DNA of 12,712 bases, from NCBI GenBank assembly GCA_035369845.1, contig DAOOVD010000061.1, forward strand, positions 1 through 12,712. Direction: 5' to 3'. The stretch comes from DAOOVD01 sp035369845. GTDB lineage: Bacteria > Bacillota > Desulfotomaculia > Desulfotomaculales > Pelotomaculaceae. The notes under the pieces are model-generated. The model was not told where the DNA came from. It did not search any database and was given only the letters and a program-made list of their open reading frames with translations. This document shows positions 7,781 to 12,267 of the stretch, one piece after another (position 1 is the stretch's first letter; each line of letters starts with the position of its first letter). The position numbers and the translations under genes were made by a program.

Positions 7781-8653
7781 GTGGACCGCTTACTTTTTGT
7801 TTTCCTGCTGACGGCTTTTATCAACCTGGTCAACACCCTGACCCGCTCTTCCCGCCTGTCGGGAGTCAGGACCGGCAGTCTTGCCACTGCCATCTCCCTG
7901 TTCGGCGTGGTTTACCTGGCGGCAAGTTTCGCCAACACCCTTCAGGCCCCCCTGCTGGCCTCGACTGTCGAGCATATTATCGACGGCGCCCACAGCCGGT
8001 CTTTGGCGGCTGATCCTGCGGCGGACGCCGTCTCGGCCCCGCTGTACCGGGAAGCCCTGCTGAGTCTCAACCGCAAGCTGCGCTTCGTCATGCTCGGCGC
8101 CACGGTGGGCACGGCGCTCGGCATGCTGCTCGTACCCAGCTTCGTCACCTCTTTTTCAAACGCAGTCAATGCCTTCGGCCGGACCGGCTCGGTGTTCCGG
8201 GTGATCCCCCTGCTGCTTTCCTCCCTTTTCAGGCCGGGCGGCGGGATTTTCAAATTCCGCATGTCTTCCTTCAAAACGCTTAAGGTCATCATCTTCAGGA
8301 AAATGTCCACCCCGAAGGCTTTCCTTTACTGGAACCTGGTCAGCTACAGCCTGTGGACCGCCAACGTGCTTTCCGGGCTTTACGCCGGCGCCCTTTACCC
8401 CGAGTTCCGCTCCACGGCGGTGCTCATGGCCTCCATTGTCGGCAACGCCGCAATCGTGGTGAACGTGATCATGGTCGACCCCGTGGTTGCCAGAGTAACC
8501 GATGCCGTGGCCGGCGGCAAAGAAGAGGAAGCCGAACTGAAGCAGATCATTTTTTACCTCGCGCTTTTCAACCTGCTGGGCACGCTGCTCAGCCAGGTTA
8601 TCTTCGAGCCGGTGGCGCAAGGCCTGATGCTGATGACCCGGTGGATCACCTGA
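7781..8653 (+). CDS. amj: Lipid II flippase, Amj family (DUF2837)
   Basis: An integral membrane protein of 290 residues resembling Amj (YdaH), the alternate lipid II flippase that can replace MurJ in Bacillus subtilis peptidoglycan synthesis. The N-terminal L-L-T-A-F-I-N-L-V-N-T-L-T-R-S-S-R-L-S-G and V-R-T-G-S-L-A-T-A-I-S-L-F are recognisable family features. About six hydrophobic segments are visible (near residues 2-20, 33-52, 93-115, 170-190, 203-222, 245-265). GTG 7781 is preferred because GGAGG lies just upstream; the frame is open back to 7712 but that extension overlaps hepT and is hydrophilic. The gene is GC-rich like the core genome, unlike the toxin-antitoxin pair before it. The family call is from recall. 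Confidence 0.8.
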   Translation: MDRLLFVFLLTAFINLVNTLTRSSRLSGVRTGSLATAISLFGVVYLAASFANTLQAPLLASTVEHIIDGAHSRSLAADPAADAVSAPLYREALLSLNRKLRFVMLGATVGTALGMLLVPSFVTSFSNAVNAFGRTGSVFRVIPLLLSSLFRPGGGIFKFRMSSFKTLKVIIFRKMSTPKAFLYWNLVSYSLWTANVLSGLYAGALYPEFRSTAVLMASIVGNAAIVVNVIMVDPVVARVTDAVAGGKEEEAELKQIIFYLALFNLLGTLLSQVIFEPVAQGLMLMTRWIT

Positions 8654-8676
8654 AAAAACATGACGAAAACCACTAA

Positions 8677-8919
8677 GCGGCAAAAAAAGTATGGACCGAT
8701 CTGCTGGAGTCCCGCGAGGCCATTGTCTGCAACAGTTACGTGCTGGTGGAGACCCATGCCCTAGTGCAGCACCGGTTAGGCATAGCGGCAGTGAGGGCTT
8801 TTCGTGAAGACGTTTTTCCCATCCTGCAGGTGGAATGGATCGATGACTCTCTTCATCATAGAAAAGGTTTTTCGTTTTGTTCCCATTTGCCGGCGGCTTG
8901 CGTTCAAATGGCGAAATAG
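8677..8919 (+). pseudogene. Remnant of a VapC-type PIN-domain toxin
   Basis: An open stretch without a proper start encodes the middle of a PIN-domain ribonuclease: K-K-V-W-T-D-L-L-E-S-R-E-A-I-V, then V-L-V-E-T-H-A-L-V-Q-H-R-L-G and D-V-F-P-I-L-Q-V-E-W-I-D. The internal acidic residue of the PIN active site (the E of V-L-V-E-T) is kept. The N-terminal strand with the first catalytic Asp is missing, because the frame begins at a stop at 8674-8676, and homology ends near 8850, before the C-terminal acidic residues. No antitoxin is seen beside it. The tail overlaps the 3' end of the opposite-strand mazF. Truncated at both ends, it should be inactive. Confidence 0.72.
8883..8911. repeat. Inverted repeat over the mazF stop codon
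   Basis: CCATTTG (8883-8889) and CAAATGG (8905-8911) form a perfect 7-bp inverted repeat spanning the last codons of the - strand mazF and the end of the PIN remnant. On the - strand it is followed by an A-rich, not a T-rich, run, so it is at best a weak terminator or an mRNA 3' stabiliser. Confidence 0.4.
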
Positions 8920-9266
8920 CGTTTAAGAACAAGCCTTACCTGCTCTTGCAACTTTTCATCCGTTACTGCGCCGCAGACTTTCTCCAGCCTTTCTTTGGAA
9001 ACAGTCCGTATCTGGTGGACCATCGCGATGGAGTCTTTTGTCAAGCCGGAAAGGTCCTTGCTTAAGAATACTTCCGTGGGATAGATTTTCCGCAGCGGCC
9101 TGGCGGAAGTAAGGGGGAGTACCGTAACGATTGGGAGGGCCTGGTTGACTTCTTCAGTTGAAACAACCAATACCGGGCGCTTCCCGGCTTGTTCAGAACC
9201 TGTGGCGGGGTTGAGATTTGCCCAAAAGATTTTCCATTGATATTTTGTCATTTGACAGCTTACCAT
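8904..9266 (-). CDS. mazF: MazF/PemK-family mRNA endoribonuclease toxin
   Basis: A type II toxin, expected to be a sequence-specific RNase when free of its antitoxin. The 120-residue protein has the family architecture: W-K-I-F-W-A-N-L-N-P-A-T-G-S-E-Q then K-R-P-V-L-V-V-S (Arg 30, likely catalytic) and V-T-V-L-P-L-T-S (Thr 53, likely catalytic), with the D-S-I-A-M-V-H-Q-I-R-T-V segment after. The ATG at 9266 overlaps the antitoxin stop by 7 bases, implying coupled translation; an ATG five codons in (9251) is a fair alternative. Cut specificity cannot be read from sequence. Confidence 0.9.
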   Translation of the reverse strand: MVSCQMTKYQWKIFWANLNPATGSEQAGKRPVLVVSTEEVNQALPIVTVLPLTSARPLRKIYPTEVFLSKDLSGLTKDSIAMVHQIRTVSKERLEKVCGAVTDEKLQEQVRLVLKRYFAI

Positions 9267-9538
9267 TCAGGTATCATCTCTGCTGTTTCCCTATCGGCAT
9301 GGCGGAACGATTCCGAGACGCTTTTAACGTCCCTGATGAATTCAGGGTCGTTTGCGGCGGCTTTCAACGCCTGGCAGAACTCTTCATTTTCCAGGCGGGC
9401 TACGTATTCTTCCAATGCCTCCCGCACTGCGGCGTTTACTGAAGCAATCTTATTTTCGCCCGCCAACGTTTTTAATTTGTCCAGCAGCGGTTGCGGCAGG
9501 GCAAAGGTTATTTTTTTAAGTGGTGAATGTGTAAGCAC
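9260..9538 (-). CDS. Ribbon-helix-helix antitoxin of the MazF-type module
   Basis: A 92-residue protein whose N-terminus (K-K-I-T-F-A-L-P-Q-P-L-L-D-K-L-K-T-L-A) fits a ribbon-helix-helix DNA-binding domain, followed by V-N-A-A-V-R-E-A-L-E-E-Y-V and an acidic, probably disordered C-terminus that would wrap the toxin. Firmicute MazF partners are commonly of this type rather than AbrB-like. GTG 9538 is supported by GAGGGGG 8 bases upstream. It is the first gene of a two-gene - strand operon and probably represses its own promoter through the palindrome upstream. Confidence 0.83.
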   Translation of the reverse strand: MLTHSPLKKITFALPQPLLDKLKTLAGENKIASVNAAVREALEEYVARLENEEFCQALKAAANDPEFIRDVKSVSESFRHADRETAEMIPEW

Positions 9539-9559
9539 ATATCATACCCCCTCAAAGAT

Positions 9560-9588
9560 ATTGTATTTTAGGCAAGCATAATATGCAA
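9560..9588 (-). promoter_or_regulatory. Promoter and palindromic operator of the MazF-type module
   Basis: On the - strand TTGCAT (9583-9588) and TACAAT (9560-9565) are separated by 17 bases. An 11-base perfect palindrome, GCATAATATGC, at 9576-9586 overlaps the -35, a suitable site for autorepression by the ribbon-helix-helix antitoxin. The sequence is seen; binding is inferred. Confidence 0.6.
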
Positions 9589-9631
9589 GTATTTTTTATA
9601 CGAAAATGCTCGTAACGGGCAGCGTCTCGTC

Positions 9632-9674
9632 ACCGCTCACTCCGGCGACGGCGTATTGTGAGCGGTTTGTTTTA
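9632..9674 (+). terminator. Terminator-like hairpin between the toxin module and cwlD
   Basis: ACCGCTCAC (9632-9640) pairs perfectly with GTGAGCGGT (9658-9666). On the + strand it is followed by TTGTTTTA, so it would work best as a + strand terminator, although the only + strand genes lie far upstream. On the - strand it sits just after the cwlD stop and could form the 3' end of that transcript, but without a T tract. Possibly bidirectional. Confidence 0.55.
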
Positions 9675-10490
9675 TTACGGCTCGTTTATTACCCCCGGGG
9701 ACTTTTCTTTGAAGGTTTTGATCACCCTTTCCTTGTCGGCTGGTTCCCGGGCCGCTTCAGGCTCCTCCGAAAAATACCTGACGGTCCCGGCGTATAAAGC
9801 CCAGGCCAGCTTGCCCTGGTAACCGGGTTCCTGCATCAGTTCCTCCTCCGTTTTGTTCGTTATGAAACCGATTTCCACTATCACCGCCGGCGCAGACGTG
9901 TTTCTGGTGATGTAGTGGTCCGCCTCCAGCGGTTCCCGGTCCGTATTCCCCAGCACCCTTGCCAGTTCCGACTGAATGTGCCGCGCCGCCTTTTTGCTTT
10001 CCGCCGATCCCCGCTGGACGAAACACTGGGCGCCGTGCCGGCCGGGGTCCGGGTAACTGTTCACGTGAATGCTCACGTAGAGGTCGGCCCTGTTTTCGTT
10101 GGCGAGAGCCACCCTTCTCTTCAGGTCTTCTCTCTTTTTGGCCGCCAACCCCGCCGTATCCGGGTCGCTGAGGTCGGTATCGGCTTCCCTGGTCATCAGC
10201 ACCATGGCCCCGGCCTGGGCGAGATCGTCCGCCAGCCGCCTGGCCACGGCGAGGCAGATGTCCTTTTCCAGGGCACCGCTTTTCCCCACCGCGCCCGGGT
10301 CCACGCCCCCGTGGCCGGGGTCCACCACGATCACCTTGTTTGCCAGCGCCGGCGCCATCACGGCCACCGCCTGCCGGCTGCTATTTTCCGCAAGCGCGCG
10401 GCCTAAAAAAAACAAAAGAGCCGCCAGGGCCGCCAGCGCGATCAGACGGCCCTTTTTTACCCGGAAAGCCTTTACCGTTACGGGAGCCAA
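9675..10490 (-). CDS. cwlD: N-acetylmuramoyl-L-alanine amidase CwlD
   Basis: A zinc amidase (Amidase_3 fold) that in spore formers helps make muramic-delta-lactam in the spore cortex, needed for germination. Taking TTG 10490 as start gives 271 residues: a single membrane anchor at about 17-32 and a catalytic domain starting V-I-V-V-D-P-G-H-G-G. Likely zinc ligands are His 60, Glu 75 and His 142 (S-I-H-V-N-S), and the general base is Glu 206 (I-V-E-I-G-F). The TTG is chosen because GAGGGGG lies 9 bases upstream; a longer open frame to 10589 has no ribosome binding site. In Bacillus cwlD is downstream of rpsI on the same strand, but here it is reversed. The C-terminal tail is charged. Confidence 0.88.
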   Translation of the reverse strand: MAPVTVKAFRVKKGRLIALAALAALLFFLGRALAENSSRQAVAVMAPALANKVIVVDPGHGGVDPGAVGKSGALEKDICLAVARRLADDLAQAGAMVLMTREADTDLSDPDTAGLAAKKREDLKRRVALANENRADLYVSIHVNSYPDPGRHGAQCFVQRGSAESKKAARHIQSELARVLGNTDREPLEADHYITRNTSAPAVIVEIGFITNKTEEELMQEPGYQGKLAWALYAGTVRYFSEEPEAAREPADKERVIKTFKEKSPGVINEP

Positions 10491-10609
10491 GAGGACATTC
10501 CCCCTCGAAAGCGCGTCTTTTCTTTTTAAAAGGTATTCCACCCGCAGGGGAAATATGAAATATTTGGTCCGCTCCGGTCCACCCGACAAAAAGCGATATT
10601 TTTGTGCGG

Positions 10610-10638
10610 TTGACTGACACGGAAGAGCGCATTAAACT
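10610..10638 (+). promoter_or_regulatory. Possible sigma-A promoter facing the SLH remnant
   Basis: TTGACT (10610-10615) is separated by 17 bases from TAAACT (10633-10638) in the region between cwlD and the small ORF at 10725. The -10 match is modest, so this is only a candidate. Confidence 0.4.
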
Positions 10639-10724
10639 AAGTGCAGACAAAATTAACATGTAATGGCATAGATGTAAATTGCTGATTTATTGAAATGAAA
10701 GCGAAAAGATTGTGGGGGATGAAA

Positions 10725-10838
10725 ATGGAGCGAATTGATTCATTAATTACGCGCCTGCGTTCGATGGGGTACCGCAACCGCCAGATTAGATCCATCATTG
10801 AATCCTGCGTCGGGGTTCGTACCGTCCCGACCGGCTGA
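10725..10838 (+). CDS. Small ORF of unknown function, possibly a gene fragment
   Basis: A 37-codon frame starting at ATG 10725 with GGGGG about 6 bases upstream (an ATG at 10719 is too close to that site). It encodes a basic helical segment, M-E-R-I-D-S-L-I-T-R-L-R-S-M-G-Y-R-N-R-Q-I, then ends shortly after entering sequence that, in another frame, codes for the SLH domain. It may be the 5' end of a different gene joined by deletion to the SLH tail. I do not recognise it. Whether it is expressed is unclear. Confidence 0.35.
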   Translation: MERIDSLITRLRSMGYRNRQIRSIIESCVGVRTVPTG

Positions 10839-11113
10839 TCACCCGCCAGGAGATAGCCGTTATGGTCACGCGAGCCCTTGCGTACAGCGGCAAGGCCGTC
10901 TCCCTGACGCCGGCCGAAGTTGACGCCCTCCTGGCACGCTTTTCCGACATCGCACAAATCGGCGATTGGGCCAGGGAAGCCGTAGCCGTTGCAGTCAAGG
11001 AAGGCATCGTGCATGGCCGGGCCGCAGATCTATACGACCCCGGTTCCAACGCGACCAGGGCCGAGGCCGTGGTCATGCTCAAGCGCATGCTGACATCAAC
11101 CGGCGCCCTGTAA
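10808..11113 (+). pseudogene. 3' remnant of an S-layer homology (SLH) protein gene
   Basis: The frame reads G-S-Y-R-P-D-R-L-I-T-R-Q-E-I-A-V-M-V-T-R-A-L, the second half of an SLH repeat, then a nearly whole repeat: F-S-D-I-A...W-A-R-E-A-V-A-V-A-V-K-E-G-I-V-H-G and Y-D-P-G-S-N-A-T-R-A-E-A-V-V-M-L-K-R-M-L. SLH domains anchor exported proteins to secondary cell-wall polymers and are normally found in threes with a signal peptide; here about one and a half remain, with no signal peptide and an in-frame stop at 10799-10801. An internal ATG at 10862 could start an 83-residue product, but without export it could not do the usual job. The last bases of the gene are duplicated at 12176. Confidence 0.75.
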
Positions 11114-11173
11114 AACAAAATACGGTATCCAACCAGTGAAGGAGCCCCCGCTGCCGCAACCGGCGCGGGGGTT
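11090..11173 (+). repeat. Direct repeat, copy 1 (SLH gene tail plus terminator)
   Basis: About 84 bases beginning in the last codons of the SLH remnant, including its stop, a unique spacer with AAACAAAATACGGTATCC, and the hairpin terminator. A second copy is at 12176-12257. The two differ by only two single-base gaps and a few substitutions. They flank about 1 kb containing the inverted-repeat element and the DUF433/DUF5615 pair. Confidence 0.9.
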
Positions 11174-11180
11174 TCAAACT
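11145..11180 (+). terminator. Rho-independent terminator after the SLH remnant
   Basis: CCCCCGC (11145-11151) pairs with GCGGGGG (11165-11171), extended inside by GCCG/CGGC around a CAAC loop with one bulged T, then TTT and further T-rich sequence. The same hairpin is repeated in copy 2. Confidence 0.8.
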
Positions 11181-11195
11181 TTAGGCAAACTATTC

Positions 11196-11470
11196 GGGAC
11201 CTTGGGGTTGAAGGAAGCGAGCGATATTGCGAAAGCGTCGTAAGTGAACCGGGCGAAGTGAGGATGCGATATTGGATGAGCGGGACAGCGGTTAGGGGAC
11301 ACACCTCTGTCTGGAGCATTCTCTTGGGACGAGGAATGTCCCCAATTTGTGTCCGCGAAAGCCTGAACCGCAACAGGATGTGAGTTGAAGGCGGTCCAAT
11401 ATCGCCCGAAACGAGCCCCTGGTTCACTCGACGCGAAGCACCTGAGCGAGCGTTTCAACTCCAAGGTGCC
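11196..11470. mobile_element. Imperfect inverted-repeat element with central hairpin (MITE/REP-like)
   Basis: Two arms of about 75 bases, 11196-11276 and 11395-11470, are imperfect reverse complements of each other, with matching ends (CCTTGG at 11200 and CCAAGG ending 11466) and matching inner ends (CGATATTGGA and its complement). The core at 11295-11343 forms a hairpin: GGGGACA...CCTC against GAGG...TGTCCCC. It contains no plausible gene. From recall, cores with GGGGACATTCCTC-like ends recur in clostridial genomes near IS200-like/REP-associated transposase genes, so this may be a non-autonomous element mobilised in trans. No target-site duplication is evident. Confidence 0.6.
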
Positions 11471-11499
11471 TTGTCGGCAAACACGTCGGCAACCACGAC

Positions 11500-11540
11500 C
11501 CCCCGCTTCCTGCAACGGCAGCGGGGGTTTTTATATTTTT
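11500..11540 (+). terminator. Terminator upstream of the DUF433 gene
   Basis: CCCCCGCT (11500-11507) pairs with AGCGGGGG (11520-11527) and is followed by TTTTTATATTTTT, a strong rho-independent terminator. Stem and loop resemble the hairpins at 11145 and 12229, suggesting a diverged third copy. It ends right where the next promoter begins, insulating the toxin-antitoxin pair from upstream transcription. Confidence 0.8.
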
Positions 11541-11566
11541 GAAATTGGATTTTGCTGTGGTATAAT
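11539..11566 (+). promoter_or_regulatory. Promoter of the DUF433/DUF5615 pair
   Basis: TTGAAA (11539-11544), a 16-base spacer and TATAAT (11561-11566), preceded by TGG as an extended -10. The ribosome binding site AGGAGG follows at 11573-11578. Confidence 0.75.
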
Positions 11567-11586
11567 CTTGGCAGGAGGTGTTTTTG

Positions 11587-11820
11587 ATGTTTAAGCGTAT
11601 TTCGGTTGATCCGGCTATTTGTCATGGGCAGGCTTGTATCAAGGGTACCCGAATCCCCGTGTACCAGATCATCGGAATGATGGCCAATGGGGATACCATC
11701 GAAGAAATCCTCAATGAATATCCGTCACTCGAACGCGAGGATATTCTTGCCTGTCTTGACTATGCGGCATTACTCGCTGAAGAGAATCTTGCACCTATCG
11801 AGGTTCTGGATAGAGCATGA
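11587..11820 (+). CDS. DUF433 antitoxin-like protein (VapB-type)
   Basis: A 77-residue protein with the DUF433 signature: R-I-S-V-D-P-A-I-C-H-G-Q-A-C-I-K-G-T-R-I-P-V, then I-I-G-M-M-A-N-G and an I-L-N-E-Y-P-S-L...I-L-A-C-L-D-Y-A-A helix-turn-helix region. DUF433 proteins usually pair with PIN-like proteins and are thought to be the DNA-binding antitoxin. ATG 11587 is 8 bases after AGGAGG; an in-frame GTG at 11578 overlaps that site. The stop overlaps the next start in ATGA, so the pair is translationally coupled. It is less GC-rich than the chromosomal core. Confidence 0.87.
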   Translation: MFKRISVDPAICHGQACIKGTRIPVYQIIGMMANGDTIEEILNEYPSLEREDILACLDYAALLAEENLAPIEVLDRA

Positions 11821-12179
11821 ATATTTATGTAGATGAAAACATTCCTTTAATGACCACTGAAGCCTTGCGAAAAATGGGTCATACAGTTTTCGATAACCGG
11901 GGTACAACAAAAGAGGGTATTTCTGACGAGAAACTCTGGAAGATTGTTCAGCACCACAAATGCTTGCTTGTTACCACAGACAAGGGATTTACAAGTTATC
12001 GAAATAAACAGCATTATGGTATTCTAATAGTGCGCCTCCGTCAGCCTAATAGACATAGGATTCATGATCGCGTGATTCAGGCTATAAACCAGTTCACGGT
12101 AGATGAATGGCCGGGATTATTAGTGATAATGCGGGATAATGTAAAGAGTGTGTGGTCAGGACGATTAAGAACATACTGA
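11817..12179 (+). CDS. DUF5615 PIN-like toxin
   Basis: A 120-residue protein of the DUF5615 (PIN-like, Mut7-C related) family: M-N-I-Y-V-D-E-N-I-P at the start, G-H-T-V-F-D in the middle and L-L-V-T-T-D-K-G-F near residue 55. Acidic residues Asp 6, Glu 7, Asp 37 and Asp 55 are candidate metal ligands of a PIN-type nuclease. It partners the DUF433 protein as the presumed toxin. Its last codon and stop (TACTGA) run directly into copy 2 of the SLH-tail repeat, so the C-terminus may have been set by that junction. Nuclease activity is inferred from family membership only. Confidence 0.87.
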   Translation: MNIYVDENIPLMTTEALRKMGHTVFDNRGTTKEGISDEKLWKIVQHHKCLLVTTDKGFTSYRNKQHYGILIVRLRQPNRHRIHDRVIQAINQFTVDEWPGLLVIMRDNVKSVWSGRLRTY

Positions 12180-12257
12180 CATCATCGGCGCCCTGTAAAA
12201 CAAAATACGGTATCCAACCATGAAGAAGCCCCCGCTGCCGCAACCGGCGCGGGGGTT
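12176..12257 (+). repeat. Direct repeat, copy 2 (SLH gene tail plus terminator)
   Basis: About 82 bases nearly identical to 11090-11173, beginning at the stop of the DUF5615 gene. In this copy the bases that end the SLH gene are non-coding. The terminator hairpin is perfectly kept. Confidence 0.9.
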
Positions 12258-12262
12258 CTTTA
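12229..12262 (+). terminator. Terminator after the DUF5615 gene, group II intron target
   Basis: CCCCCGC (12229-12235) pairs with GCGGGGG (12249-12255), with the same inner GCCG/CGGC stem as copy 1, then TTCTTT. It ends the toxin-antitoxin transcript. The intron starts 12 bases after the stem. Confidence 0.82.
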
Positions 12263-12267
12263 AGTTG

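Noticed and set aside
8156..8932. 258-codon - strand frame opposite amj
   Set aside because: It lies antisense to the GC-rich amj gene, has low-complexity His/Gly/Arg-rich content and no recognisable domain; typical of GC-rich shadow frames.
10491..10589. Longer N-terminus for CwlD
   Set aside because: The upstream TTG and GTG codons have no ribosome binding site, and the added residues would precede the membrane anchor unusually far; TTG 10490 has GAGGGGG.
11174..11515. 113-codon - strand frame across the inverted-repeat element
   Set aside because: It runs through both repeat arms and the hairpin core, has no ribosome binding site or family motif, and is best explained as chance coding in a repeat.
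11090..12257. CRISPR array
   Set aside because: There are only two copies of a long repeat about 1 kb apart with genes between; no regular short repeats and spacers exist anywhere in the window.
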